Part shown: positions 33,385 to 42,499 of the stretch, piece by piece
Position numbering within the stretch: position 1 is the stretch's first letter
Layout: the number at the start of each line of letters is the position of its first letter
Assembly (NCBI GenBank): GCA_902477755.1
Contig: CABSIK010000010.1
Coordinates: 1-64,000 of the forward strand
Reading direction: 5' to 3'
Origin: an uncultured Clostridia bacterium
Lineage (GTDB): Bacteria; Bacillota; Clostridia; Lachnospirales; Anaerotignaceae
DNA: 64,000 nt
Notes under the pieces: model-generated
The model's input: only the letters and a program-made list of their open reading frames with translations
The model's database searches: none
Told to the model about the DNA's origin: nothing
Program-made: the position numbers and the translations under genes

Positions 33385-33789
33385 ATGAGCCGAAGAAATG
33401 CGAGAAAAAATGCTTTTGTACTGTTGTTCCAGATGGAATTCAATGCAGCGGAAGAACAGGAACAGATGACAGATCTGTTTTTTGCGGAACAGGATGAAGT
33501 GGTGACTGAAGAAGATAAAGCCTACACCATGGCAGCGGTGGAAGGCACTAGAGCCCATGTGGAAGAAATTGACGCCATTATCGACAGTTTTGCAAAGGGC
33601 TGGAATACCCAGAGAATGAACAGAGTGGATCTGGCAATTCTGCGACTGGCAGTATATGAACTGAAATACAGCACAGAAGCCCCTGTGGGTGTTGTTATTA
33701 ATGAAGCGGTGGAATTGGCGAAAAAATACAGCTCTGACGAAGCACCTGCCTTTATCAATGGTGTGCTGGGGAAAATTGCTTCTGCATGA
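33385..33789 (+). CDS. nusB: Transcription antitermination factor NusB
   Basis: 134 residues from ATG 33385 behind GGAGG. All-helical NusB: MSRRNARKNAFVLLFQMEFN, a central acidic part, WNTQRMNRVDLAILRLAVYEL and VGVVINEAVELAKKYSSDEAPAFINGVLGKI. With NusE (S10) it binds boxA RNA in rRNA transcription. Confidence 0.95.
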   Translation: MSRRNARKNAFVLLFQMEFNAAEEQEQMTDLFFAEQDEVVTEEDKAYTMAAVEGTRAHVEEIDAIIDSFAKGWNTQRMNRVDLAILRLAVYELKYSTEAPVGVVINEAVELAKKYSSDEAPAFINGVLGKIASA

Positions 33790-33805
33790 AGGGAAATGAA
33801 CCGGT

Positions 33806-35041
33806 ATGATTGAACCGAAAATTTTTACGGTTGGACAGATCAACCGTTATATTCGCAATTTACTGGAAAACGATTTTATATTGAGCAGCCTTTTGGTGAA
33901 AGGGGAAATCTCCAATTTCAAAGCCCATAGTTCCGGGCATTTGTATTTCACATTGAAGGATGCATCTGGGGCATTATCCTGTGTCATGTTCCGTCAGGAT
34001 GCGGCAGGACTGCCTTTTGAACCAGAAAACGGCATGCAGGCGGTAGTATATGGTCACATTTCTCTTTACGAGAAAACGGGGCAGTACCAGCTTTATGCGG
34101 AATTTATGGAGCCTTTGGGCATTGGAGCCTTACAGGTTGCTTTTGAGCAGTTAAAAGAAAAGCTGGCGGCAGAAGGATTGTTTGACGGAGATTTCAAAAG
34201 AGAAATCCCGAAAAATCCTTCTTGCATCGCAGTCATCACATCCCCCACAGGAGCAGCTGTTCGGGATATCCTGCAAATCGTCAAACGCCGAGACCCAAAT
34301 GTGAAAGTGGCTATTTTTCCCACATTGGTACAGGGCGAACAAGCAGCGGCAGATATTGTCCGTTCTCTGAAACTGGTCAATGAATGGGGAAAAGCAGATG
34401 TCATCATTTTGGGACGTGGCGGCGGTTCCATGGAGGATTTGTGGTGCTTCAATGATGAAAATGTGGCGAGAACTGTTTTTGCGTCAGAAATTCCTGTGAT
34501 TTCTGCTGTAGGTCATGAAACAGACTTTACCATTACGGATTTTGTAGCAGACATGCGGGCGCCCACGCCTTCCGCAGCAGCGGAATTGGCAACAACGCCT
34601 CTGGCAGAACGCAGGGAAACCTTTCACCGTTTGGAACTGCGGATGGAACGGGACATAAGTGCCCTTTTGACATCCTGCCGCAGACGGCTGGATTTGCTGA
34701 AATCCCGTCCTGTCATGGAAAGACCTTTGGAGCGGATTTACCGTACCATGATGGATGTGGAGGAAACCCAGCAGCGGCTGGATAGAGAAATGACAAACCG
34801 TCTGATGCAGCGAGCGGAACGGTGGCAGTATCTGACCAATCGTCTGGAAGCTGCGTCGCCGCTGGCAGTCATGTCACGGGGATATGTGATGGCTGTCGCA
34901 TCATCAGGAAAATTGCTGACTTCTGCAAAACAGGCGGAAGTGGGGGATAGGGTCACCCTGCATTTGCAGGATGGCAAAATGGAAACAAAGATTCAGGAAA
35001 AGGAGGTGTTTACCCATGGCGAAAAAGAAAGTCACCTTTGA
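33806..35041 (+). CDS. xseA: Exodeoxyribonuclease VII large subunit
   Basis: 411 residues. N-terminal OB fold (FTVGQINRYIRNLLENDFILSSLLVKGEISNFK), then the catalytic domain (VITSPTGAAVRDILQIVKRRDP, VIILGRGGGSMEDLWCFNDE, ISAVGHETDFTITDFVADMRAPTPSAAAEL) and a helical C-terminus. With XseB it degrades single-stranded DNA in repair and recombination. The gene overlaps xseB by 26 bases; folD, between nusB and xseA in Bacillus, is absent. Confidence 0.96.
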   Translation: MIEPKIFTVGQINRYIRNLLENDFILSSLLVKGEISNFKAHSSGHLYFTLKDASGALSCVMFRQDAAGLPFEPENGMQAVVYGHISLYEKTGQYQLYAEFMEPLGIGALQVAFEQLKEKLAAEGLFDGDFKREIPKNPSCIAVITSPTGAAVRDILQIVKRRDPNVKVAIFPTLVQGEQAAADIVRSLKLVNEWGKADVIILGRGGGSMEDLWCFNDENVARTVFASEIPVISAVGHETDFTITDFVADMRAPTPSAAAELATTPLAERRETFHRLELRMERDISALLTSCRRRLDLLKSRPVMERPLERIYRTMMDVEETQQRLDREMTNRLMQRAERWQYLTNRLEAASPLAVMSRGYVMAVASSGKLLTSAKQAEVGDRVTLHLQDGKMETKIQEKEVFTHGEKESHL

Positions 35042-35267
35042 AGAAGCCATGATACGGCTGGAAGAAATCGTTGATCGGCTGGAAAGAGAAGAAGTGCCGT
35101 TGGAAGAAGCGGTGAAACTTTATCAGGAAGGCTTGAGTCTTTCGGCAGCCTGCAAGGAAAAACTGGCAGCGGCAGAGGGGAGTATTGTAATGCTGCGCAA
35201 AGAAGCAGGCTTATGGGAAGAAACACCTTTTGCAGAGGAGGAAATGGAAAATGGACTTCAAAAGTGA
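35016..35267 (+). CDS. xseB: Exodeoxyribonuclease VII small subunit
   Basis: 83 residues from ATG 35016, inside the end of xseA and behind AAAGGAGGTG. Helical pattern VTFEEAMIRLEEIVDRLEREEVPLEEAVKLYQEGL is diagnostic. The acidic tail overlaps the ispA start by 17 bases, so the three genes are translationally coupled. Confidence 0.95.
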   Translation: MAKKKVTFEEAMIRLEEIVDRLEREEVPLEEAVKLYQEGLSLSAACKEKLAAAEGSIVMLRKEAGLWEETPFAEEEMENGLQK

Positions 35268-36135
35268 TATGCAGGCACGCATTGCGGAAATCGAAGCTGC
35301 CCTGCAGACATATATACCCAAACAGGAGGCATTTCCTCCTGTGATCTTTGAAGCAATGGGCTATAGTCTCTTTGCCGGCGGCAAACGTCTGCGCCCCATG
35401 ATGGTGCTGGCGGCCTGTGAAGCTGTAGGCGGCAAAAAGGAAATGGCAGTGCCTTTTGCTTGTGCTTTGGAAATGATTCATACATATTCTTTGATTCATG
35501 ACGATCTGCCTGCTATGGATAACGACGATTACCGCCGCGGCAGACTGACCAGTCATAAGGTATATGGAGAAGACATGGCAATTCTGGCAGGGGATGGTCT
35601 GCTTCATCACGCTATGGAAACCATGGCGCAGGCTTGTTATGAAAATCCCTGCAAGGAAACCACTGGCGCAATGCTCGCCATTGCCAAAGGCGCTGGGATC
35701 CATGGGATGCTCACCGGTCAGGTGGTAGATGTTTATTTTGAAGGGAAACCCATTGATAAAGAAACACTGGATTTTATCCACATTCATAAAACAGCGGCAA
35801 TGATTCGCGGCGCACTGGAAGCAGGTGCCAGAGTGGGCGGCGCTTCTGAAGAAGTGGTGGAAAAATTTGGTCTGGCAGGTGAAAAAATCGGCGTAGCCTT
35901 CCAGATTCTGGATGATATTCTGGATGTGACCAGTACCATGGAGGAACTGGGCAAGCCTATCCACAGTGATGAGAAAAACGAAAAAACAACATATGTGACT
36001 TTATACGGTATTGAAGAATCCAGAAAGATTGCCGCAAAACTTTCTGATGAAGCTGTGGCAATTTGGGAAGAACTGGGGGAATCCTGCGATTTCTTACAGA
36101 CTTTGACAAAGTATTTGCTGCAAAGAACATATTGA
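35251..36135 (+). CDS. ispA: Polyprenyl synthetase, farnesyl diphosphate synthase type
   Basis: 294 residues from ATG 35251, nine bases after GAGGAGG. First Asp-rich motif IHDDLPAMDNDDYRRG and second motif FQILDDILDV bind the magnesium-diphosphate; GGKRLRP and KTAAMIRGALEAGA are also present. It joins IPP to allylic diphosphates, giving C15 (or C20) for undecaprenyl and quinone lipids. It sits three genes before dxs, so supply and use of isoprenoid units are co-expressed. Confidence 0.94.
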   Translation: MDFKSDMQARIAEIEAALQTYIPKQEAFPPVIFEAMGYSLFAGGKRLRPMMVLAACEAVGGKKEMAVPFACALEMIHTYSLIHDDLPAMDNDDYRRGRLTSHKVYGEDMAILAGDGLLHHAMETMAQACYENPCKETTGAMLAIAKGAGIHGMLTGQVVDVYFEGKPIDKETLDFIHIHKTAAMIRGALEAGARVGGASEEVVEKFGLAGEKIGVAFQILDDILDVTSTMEELGKPIHSDEKNEKTTYVTLYGIEESRKIAAKLSDEAVAIWEELGESCDFLQTLTKYLLQRTY

Positions 36136-36157
36136 GCAGAAGAAAGAAGATGATTCT

Positions 36158-36586
36158 ATGGGATTTGAATCGTTTTTATTGAACAGACCTTTTTGGGCGG
36201 CGATCCTTTCTTGGGCATTGGCACAGGGATTTAAGACTATCCGCCCCATTGTGACAGAGAGAAAATTTGATGCCAGCAGATTGACGGGGACAGGCGGTAT
36301 GCCCAGTTCCCATTCATCTCTGGTTATGGCGCTGACCACTAGCGTGGGGAAGTATAACGGCTTTGATTCGGCATTGTTTGCCATTTCGCTGATTTTTTCC
36401 TTTGTGGTCATGTACGATGCGGCCGGTATCCGGCGTGCGGCAGGCAAACAGGCAGAGATCATCAACTATATGATCGAGCACCATAAACTGCCGGAATTGC
36501 AGAAAGTAAAGGAACTGCTGGGTCATACGCCATTGGAGGTATTTGTGGGAGCGATTTTGGGGATCGTTGTAGGATTGTTGTTTTAA
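36158..36586 (+). CDS. Divergent PAP2 family membrane protein (YuiD-like)
   Basis: 142 residues. DUF212/divergent PAP2: SWALAQGFKTIRPIVTERKFDASRL, GTGGMPSSHSSLVMAL with the phosphatase-like Ser-His pair, YDAAGIRRAAGKQAEIIN and a C-terminal membrane helix. The family resembles acid phosphatases acting on lipid phosphates, but its activity is not settled. Placed between ispA and dxs, a role with isoprenoid diphosphates is an attractive inference only. Confidence 0.9.
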   Translation: MGFESFLLNRPFWAAILSWALAQGFKTIRPIVTERKFDASRLTGTGGMPSSHSSLVMALTTSVGKYNGFDSALFAISLIFSFVVMYDAAGIRRAAGKQAEIINYMIEHHKLPELQKVKELLGHTPLEVFVGAILGIVVGLLF

Positions 36587-36608
36587 ATAAGGAGAGCAGG
36601 TGATTTGA

Positions 36609-38480
36609 GTGGGCGGAATATTGGACCGTATCCAATCTCCGGAAGACTTGAAAAAGTTGAATGTACAGGAAATGGAGCAGCTTTGTAAGGAACTGCGCCG
36701 ATTCCTTCTTCGGGCAGTTTCGAAAACTGGCGGCCACCTGGCATCCAATTTGGGTGTGGTAGAGCTGACAGTGGCGCTGGAATACTGTTTTAGACTGCCT
36801 CAGGATAAAATTGTTTGGGATGTAGGCCATCAGGCATATATCCATAAAATATTGACAGGACGTAAGGAAGGTTTTTCTGCTTTGCGTCAGCTGGATGGGC
36901 TCAGTGGGTTCCCCAAACCCCATGAAAGCCCTTGTGATGCTTTTGCGGCAGGCCATAGCTCCACATCCATTTCTGCCGCTTTGGGCATTGCCAAAGCAAG
37001 AGATTTGCAGGGCAGAAAAAATCATGTCATTGCTGTCATTGGTGATGGATCCATGACAGGTGGTCTGGCTTATGAAGCGCTGAATAACGCAGGCAGGGAA
37101 AATACTGATCTGATTGTTGTTCTGAATGATAACCAGATGTCCATTGATACCAATGTGGGTGCTATCAGCAAACATCTGAATTCCCTGCGTACCAGCAATC
37201 GGTATCAGGCATTTAAAGAAAATTTCAAACAGTTTAGGGATATGGTGCCTGTCATTGGGAAACCAGCTTATTCTGTACTGGAAAAAGTAAGGGACAGCGC
37301 AAAACTGCTGCTGCTGGAAGGCGCTGTGTTTGAAGGTATGGGATTTAAGTACATTGGTCCTGTGGATGGGCACGATCTGCCGGAATTGATCGAATTGTTT
37401 AAGAATGTACAGCAAATGCATGGCCCTATCCTCATTCATGTGAAAACAGAAAAGGGACGGGGATATCCCTATGCGGAAGAACGTCCTTGGGATTACCATG
37501 GTGTGAGTCCTTTTGACCTGCGGACAGGGGAACCCCTTTCCAAGAGCAGTAAACCAAGCTGGTCATCTGTATTCGGCAATAAAATCGTGGAAATCGCAAA
37601 GCGTAATCCAAAGGTTGTGGGTATCACAGCGGCTATGTGCAGCGGCACAGGCTTCCAGAAGTTTAGAAAAGAATTCCCGAAGCGTTTCTTTGACGTTGCC
37701 ATTGCAGAGCAGCATGGGACAACCTTTGCGGCAGGTTTGGCAAGTCAGGGAATGATTCCTGTTTTTGCAGTGTATTCTTCTTTCCTGCAGCGTGCTTATG
37801 ACCAGATCATCCATGATGTCTGCATGGAAAACCTTCATGTGGTATTCGCCATTGACCGGGCAGGTATTGTCGGCGCTGACGGAGAAACCCATCAGGGGGT
37901 ATTTGACCTTTCTTTCCTGCGTCATATTCCCAATATGACAGTGCTTTCTCCTAAGAATGGTTGGGAGCTGGAAGAAATGCTGGACTATGCGGTGAATGTA
38001 TGCAAAGGTCCTGTAGCGGTACGTTATCCTCGAGGGACAGCATCAGAAAGCTTTGAAATGCAGCGTTTGCCCGTGGAGTATGGCAAGGCGGAATGGATTG
38101 CAAAAGGTGAGGAAATTGCCATTCTGGCAGAAGGTCATATGCTGGATGCGGCTTATGGCGCGGTGGAGCGGCTGCGAGCAGAAGGAAAAAATCCTTCTTT
38201 GGTGAATATCCGCTTTATCCGTCCTTTGGACGGCGAAATTTTGCGAGCGGTGGCAGAGAACTGCAGCCATATTTTCACAGTGGAAGACAATGTCCGTGAT
38301 GGTGGCTTTGGTTCCGCTGTGCTGGAATTTTACAGCGACAATGACATTGCAGCCAATGTGAAAAACCTTGCGTTCCCTGATGAATATATCGAACAGGGAA
38401 CACAGCCACAGCTGTTTGCGAAATATGGTCTGGATGCGGAAGGGATTTATCAATCCATCAAAAAAACGTTGGGAGAGTAA
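36609..38480 (+). CDS. dxs: 1-Deoxy-D-xylulose-5-phosphate synthase
   Basis: 623 residues, from GTG 36609 (a stop codon stands just upstream in frame). Thiamine-diphosphate enzyme making DXP from pyruvate and glyceraldehyde phosphate. Visible: GGHLASNLGVVELTVAL, WDVGHQAYIHKILTGR, thiamine motif GDGSMTGGLAYEALNNAG with LNDNQMSI, HVKTEKGRGYPYAE, YSSFLQRAYDQIIHD and DRAGIVGADGETHQGVFDL. First MEP-pathway step. AAGGAG is somewhat far from the start (14 bases), so initiation may be modest. Confidence 0.96.
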   Translation: MGGILDRIQSPEDLKKLNVQEMEQLCKELRRFLLRAVSKTGGHLASNLGVVELTVALEYCFRLPQDKIVWDVGHQAYIHKILTGRKEGFSALRQLDGLSGFPKPHESPCDAFAAGHSSTSISAALGIAKARDLQGRKNHVIAVIGDGSMTGGLAYEALNNAGRENTDLIVVLNDNQMSIDTNVGAISKHLNSLRTSNRYQAFKENFKQFRDMVPVIGKPAYSVLEKVRDSAKLLLLEGAVFEGMGFKYIGPVDGHDLPELIELFKNVQQMHGPILIHVKTEKGRGYPYAEERPWDYHGVSPFDLRTGEPLSKSSKPSWSSVFGNKIVEIAKRNPKVVGITAAMCSGTGFQKFRKEFPKRFFDVAIAEQHGTTFAAGLASQGMIPVFAVYSSFLQRAYDQIIHDVCMENLHVVFAIDRAGIVGADGETHQGVFDLSFLRHIPNMTVLSPKNGWELEEMLDYAVNVCKGPVAVRYPRGTASESFEMQRLPVEYGKAEWIAKGEEIAILAEGHMLDAAYGAVERLRAEGKNPSLVNIRFIRPLDGEILRAVAENCSHIFTVEDNVRDGGFGSAVLEFYSDNDIAANVKNLAFPDEYIEQGTQPQLFAKYGLDAEGIYQSIKKTLGE

Positions 38481-38483
38481 GTT

Positions 38484-39302
38484 ATGGCAGAAAAAGTGGA
38501 AAAGGAACGGCTGGATGTGCTGTTGGTGCAGCGTGGGCTGGCACCGGGCAGAGACCAGGCGAAAGCATATATCATGGCAGGCAATGTCTATGTAGACGGC
38601 ATGAAAGAAGATAAAGCCGGCACAAAGATTCCCGTGACTGCGGAGATCGAAGTGCGGGATGCAGCCATGAAATATGTCAGCCGCGGCGGCTATAAACTGG
38701 AAAAAGCCATGGAAGTTTTCCCCATTACACTGACAGATAAGATCTGTCTGGATATTGGCGCTTCCACTGGCGGTTTCACAGACTGTATGCTGCAAAACGG
38801 TGCCGCAAAGGTATATTCCATCGATGTTGGCTATGGTCAGTTTGCTTGGAAACTGCGCAATGACCCTAGAGTCGTTTGCCTGGAAAAAACCAATGTGCGC
38901 TATGTGACCCAGGAACAGGTGCCTGATGCGGCGGATTTTGCGTCTATTGACGTATCTTTTATTTCCCTGACAAAAGTTCTCCCTGCTGTGCTGGGTGTCA
39001 TGAAAGAGGACGGACAGCTGGTCTGCCTCATCAAGCCCCAGTTTGAAGCAGGACGGGAAAAAGTAGGGAAAAATGGTGTTGTCAAAGATATTGCGGTGCA
39101 TAAAGAAGTAATTCTCATGATTGCGGATTATGCCATGGCAAATGGTTTGGGTGTGATGGGACTGGATTTTTCTCCTATCAAAGGGCCAAAAGGCAACATT
39201 GAGTACTTGATCTACCTGGACAAAAAACAGCCAGGTGCAACAAAAGAAGAAGTTCATACATGGGTAGAAGAAATTGCAGCAAAATCTCATGAAGTTTTAT
39301 AA
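38484..39302 (+). CDS. tlyA: TlyA family rRNA 2'-O-methyltransferase
   Basis: 272 residues. N-terminal S4 RNA-binding domain (RLDVLLVQRGLAPGRDQAKAYIMAGNVYV) and C-terminal FtsJ-type methyltransferase (SRGGYKLEKAMEVF, CLDIGASTGGFTDCMLQNGA, DVGYGQFAWKLR). TlyA methylates cytidines in 16S and 23S rRNA in mycobacteria; the Bacillus homologue YqxC is in the same operon position. Confidence 0.94.
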   Translation: MAEKVEKERLDVLLVQRGLAPGRDQAKAYIMAGNVYVDGMKEDKAGTKIPVTAEIEVRDAAMKYVSRGGYKLEKAMEVFPITLTDKICLDIGASTGGFTDCMLQNGAAKVYSIDVGYGQFAWKLRNDPRVVCLEKTNVRYVTQEQVPDAADFASIDVSFISLTKVLPAVLGVMKEDGQLVCLIKPQFEAGREKVGKNGVVKDIAVHKEVILMIADYAMANGLGVMGLDFSPIKGPKGNIEYLIYLDKKQPGATKEEVHTWVEEIAAKSHEVL

Positions 39303-39322
39303 TGCTGCTTGGGGGCGAAGGT

Positions 39323-40174
39323 ATGAAAAAAGTAGGAATACTTCCAAATCTTGAAAAAGATAAGGATTTTGCAGTGACCAATCGGCTGCTGCAATATTTG
39401 AAACTGAAAGAGTGCCAGCCATGTCTTTCTATGAAGGCGGCAAAGCTTGCCGGACTGGAGGAATATGGCTGTTTAGAAGAAGAATTGTATCGGGATTCGG
39501 ATTTTCTCATTTCTTTGGGCGGAGATGGTACCCTTCTTGGTGTCGGCAGAAAGTCAGCGCCTTATGGTACGCCTATTTTGGGCATCAATCTGGGCACACT
39601 GGGCTTTTTGACGGCGGAGGAAAAGAATCATGCGGAATATGCCATTGATAAAGTGCTGGCAGGCGATTATAAAATGGAAAAACGCATGATGCTGCAGGCT
39701 GCCATTGCCAAAGACCAAGAGCGTATTGAAGGGATTCTTGCCCTCAATGACATTTGTATCACCAGAGGTCTGCTTTACAAGATTCTGGAGTTCAATATTT
39801 ATGTCAATGAGGAGTATGTGGATACCCTTCGGGCAGATGGTGTTATCATTTGTACGCCTACAGGCTCCACAGCGTATAATCTGTCCGCTGGCGGTCCAGT
39901 GCTGAAAGCAGATGCACAGATCATCGCCATTACGCCTATTTCAGCCCATACACTCACCAGCCGTTCCATTGTGGTTTCGGCTGACGATGTGGTGACAGTG
40001 GAAATCAATCCCAGAGAAGAAGCGGATTTTACTGTCAGTGCAGATGGGCAGGATGCTTGGACATTGACAGGTAAAAAAGTTGTGCAGGTGAAAAGAGCAA
40101 AAGAATATGCTTCCATTATCAAAACGAATCCGCAGAGTTTTTATGACGTACTGCGTCAGAAACTCAGCAGATAG
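39323..40174 (+). CDS. nadK: NAD kinase
   Basis: 283 residues from ATG 39323, which has GAAGG upstream; ATG 39302, sharing the tlyA stop, is an alternative. GGDGTLLGVGR, ILGINLGTLGFLT, ALNDICITRG, and the glycine-rich DGVIICTPTGSTAYNLSAGGPVL identify the ATP-NAD kinase fold. It makes NADP. In Bacillus nadK is not in this operon, but in many Clostridia it lies between tlyA and argR. Confidence 0.95.
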   Translation: MKKVGILPNLEKDKDFAVTNRLLQYLKLKECQPCLSMKAAKLAGLEEYGCLEEELYRDSDFLISLGGDGTLLGVGRKSAPYGTPILGINLGTLGFLTAEEKNHAEYAIDKVLAGDYKMEKRMMLQAAIAKDQERIEGILALNDICITRGLLYKILEFNIYVNEEYVDTLRADGVIICTPTGSTAYNLSAGGPVLKADAQIIAITPISAHTLTSRSIVVSADDVVTVEINPREEADFTVSADGQDAWTLTGKKVVQVKRAKEYASIIKTNPQSFYDVLRQKLSR

Positions 40175-40197
40175 AGATTAGAAAGGTTGTGACGAGT

Positions 40198-40653
40198 TTG
40201 AAAATTGCCAGACATGCGAAAATATTGGAACTGATCGAAAAATACGATATTGAAACCCAGGACGAATTAGCCCAGAAACTGTGTGAAGAAGGCTTTATGG
40301 TAACACAGGCAACGGTTTCCAGAGATATTCGGGAAATGAAGCTGACAAAAATCGCCACGGAGCGAGGAAAGCAGAAATATTCTGTCATTACCGGCAATGA
40401 TACGGAAATTACAGAACGCTTGACGCGTGTATTCAAAGAAGCTGTTGTGAAGATGGACTATGCACAGAATATAATCGTTATTAAGACACTGGAAGGTATG
40501 GGCATGGCGGTAGCGGTTGCACTGGATAACATGCAGAACCCGGAGATTCTGGGAACCATTGCTGGTGATGATACTGTGTTCTGTGTAGTCAGAACCCATA
40601 ATCAGGCAGCGGTGATCATTGAAAAGCTGTATCGTATCATTCATAGTGCCTAA
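40198..40653 (+). CDS. argR: Arginine repressor
   Basis: 151 residues. Winged-helix DNA-binding domain (ARHAKILELIEKYDIETQDELAQKLCEEGF, VTQATVSRDIREMKL) and C-terminal oligomerisation/arginine domain (IIVIKTLEGMGMAVAVALDN, GTIAGDDTVFCVVRT with the arginine-binding Asp-Asp). Start uncertain: TTG 40198 (11 bases after AAAGG) gives MKIARHAK; GTG 40189 is too near the ribosome-binding site. It controls arginine biosynthesis and catabolism genes, none of which are nearby. Confidence 0.94.
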   Translation: MKIARHAKILELIEKYDIETQDELAQKLCEEGFMVTQATVSRDIREMKLTKIATERGKQKYSVITGNDTEITERLTRVFKEAVVKMDYAQNIIVIKTLEGMGMAVAVALDNMQNPEILGTIAGDDTVFCVVRTHNQAAVIIEKLYRIIHSA

Positions 40654-40671
40654 GAAACGGGGAATGTAAAA

Positions 40672-42351
40672 ATGCTGGAACATTTGCATATCAAAAACGT
40701 AGCGCTGATTGCAGAAAGTGAACTGCATTTTGAAAAAGGTCTGAATATTCTCACAGGGGAAACTGGTGCCGGAAAATCCATGATTATTGATTCCCTGCAT
40801 TTCGCATTGGGTGGTCGGGTAAATCGTGATTTCCTGCGAAAAGAAGAACAGATGGCAGTGGTAGAAGCTCTGTTTTCTACAGAGAATCCAAAGGTTTCTG
40901 TTTTTCTGGAGGAAAACGGCATTCCGGCAGAGGAAGATGGTACACTGCTCATTGCCCGTACCATGCAGGCATCAGGAAAAACCGTTGCCCGTGTCAATGG
41001 CAGTACCGTCACAGCTGGCATGCTGAAGGAACTGGCAGGAGAATTGCTGGATATTTACGGACAGCATGAGCATCAGTCATTGCTGAACCCAAGCAGACAT
41101 ATCCATTTGCTGGATCGTTTTTGTGGTGAAGCATTGGAAGGAAAACTGGCAGAATATCGAAAGGAATTTGCTAGAGAAAAAGAACTGAAAAAGCAGCTGG
41201 AAATGCTTTGTGGGGAAGAAGGCAGCCGTGCCCAGAGATTAGATATTCTCCAATTCCAGAAAGAGGAGATCGAAGGGGCATCTCTGCGTGCTGGCGAAGA
41301 AGAAGAATTGCTGGAACAGAAAAAACGTTTGGGCAGTGTGGAAAAGCTCATGCGGTTGTCTGTGGAAGGGGTGCAGCTCCTTTATGATGGCAAAGAAGGC
41401 ATGGCTTCTGCCTGTGATAATCTGGGAGAGGCTCTGCGTTGCTTGCAGGAAGCAGCGGCGCTGGATAACAGTCTGTCAGAACTTTGCGAACGTATGGACA
41501 ATGTCTATGCCCAGCTGGAAGACGGCGCAAGGGAATGGAAGAAGTATACTCATTTGCTGGAAGCAGACCCGGACGCTTTGGAAACCATTGAGGAACGCTT
41601 GCAGACCATTTACCGCCTGAAACGAAAATATGGCGGCAGTGTGGAAGCGGTTCTGGATTTTTACCAAAAAGCAGTGGAAGAACTGGATTTTCTGCAAAAC
41701 AGCGAGGAGCGTGCGGCAGAACTGGAACAGGCATTGCAGGCGGTGCATGAGAATATGACTGCTTTGGCTGGAGAAATCACAGCCATCAGAAAAAATACAG
41801 CTTTGCAGGTGCAGACACAGGTGGAGCAGGCACTTCATGATATGGAAATGGCACAGGCAAGATTTTATATTTCCGTGGAAAAACGGGAAAATTTTGCCGC
41901 AGACGGTGTGGATAAAGTGGAATTTCTGATTTCTGCCAATGCGGGGGAGGACTTGAAGCCTCTGGCAAAAATCGCATCCGGTGGGGAAATGTCCCGTGTA
42001 ATGCTGGCGCTGAAAACAGTACTGGTGGATGCAGACGAAATTGGAACCTTTATTTTTGACGAAATCGACACAGGTGTCAGCGGCAAGACTGCCAGAAAAG
42101 TTGGGGAAAAAATGAGTTTGCTGGGGAAAAAGCGGCAGATTCTTTGTATCACCCATCTGCCTCAGATTGCGGCTATGGCAGATAATCATTTTCGCATAGA
42201 AAAACATGTGGCGGAAGGGCGAACCACCACAACCGTAGAAACATTAGACGAGAATGCTTCCTGTCGGGAGATTGCGCGGCTCATGGGCGGTGAGGAAATC
42301 ACGGAAACCACCATGGCGGCAGCAAGAGAACTGCGGCGGGAAAAACCTTGA
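40672..42351 (+). CDS. recN: DNA repair protein RecN
   Basis: 559 residues. SMC-like ATPase: Walker A TGETGAGKS (28-36), long coiled-coil middle (about 150-350), signature ASGGEMSRVMLALK, Walker B FIFDEIDTGVSGKTA and CITHLPQIAAMAD. Helps hold and process double-strand breaks. Last gene of the asp23 operon. I see no terminator after it; the next promoter starts 11 bases downstream. Confidence 0.97.
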   Translation: MLEHLHIKNVALIAESELHFEKGLNILTGETGAGKSMIIDSLHFALGGRVNRDFLRKEEQMAVVEALFSTENPKVSVFLEENGIPAEEDGTLLIARTMQASGKTVARVNGSTVTAGMLKELAGELLDIYGQHEHQSLLNPSRHIHLLDRFCGEALEGKLAEYRKEFAREKELKKQLEMLCGEEGSRAQRLDILQFQKEEIEGASLRAGEEEELLEQKKRLGSVEKLMRLSVEGVQLLYDGKEGMASACDNLGEALRCLQEAAALDNSLSELCERMDNVYAQLEDGAREWKKYTHLLEADPDALETIEERLQTIYRLKRKYGGSVEAVLDFYQKAVEELDFLQNSEERAAELEQALQAVHENMTALAGEITAIRKNTALQVQTQVEQALHDMEMAQARFYISVEKRENFAADGVDKVEFLISANAGEDLKPLAKIASGGEMSRVMLALKTVLVDADEIGTFIFDEIDTGVSGKTARKVGEKMSLLGKKRQILCITHLPQIAAMADNHFRIEKHVAEGRTTTTVETLDENASCREIARLMGGEEITETTMAAARELRREKP

Positions 42352-42362
42352 GGAAAACCCTC

Positions 42363-42391
42363 TTGACAAGTAAAATATACATTGCTACAAT
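42363..42391 (+). promoter_or_regulatory. Promoter of the MATE exporter leader
   Basis: TTGACA (42363-42368), 17-base spacer, TACAAT (42386-42391). Confidence 0.85.
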
Positions 42392-42397
42392 GAGTTT

Positions 42398-42482
42398 GTT
42401 CATCGGAGGGTGCGTAATACATAAGAGATTACAGCCGGATAAGATGGCAGGTGAAAGTCCTGCTTCTTATCCGGCTTTTTTT
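42398..42482 (+). promoter_or_regulatory. Attenuator leader, possible guanidine-IV (mepA-type) riboswitch
   Basis: An 85-base leader holds CGGAGGGTGCGTAATAC and ends in a strong terminator: 12-bp perfect stem AGCCGGATAAGA (42433-42444) / TCTTATCCGGCT (42465-42476), then seven T residues. Inside the loop a second hairpin GGCAGG-TGAAAGT-CCTGCT forms. Size, position before a MATE exporter of Clostridia, and an expressed-terminator layout fit the mepA-associated guanidine-IV class, but I am matching context and general form, not a covariance model. Confidence 0.5.
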
Positions 42483-42499
42483 GTGAAAGGGGAAAAATC

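Noticed and set aside
42433..42476. GGTGAAAGTCC in the MATE leader as part of a cobalamin riboswitch
   Set aside because: The short motif resembles the cobalamin core, but the rest of the conserved core and the B12 box are absent.
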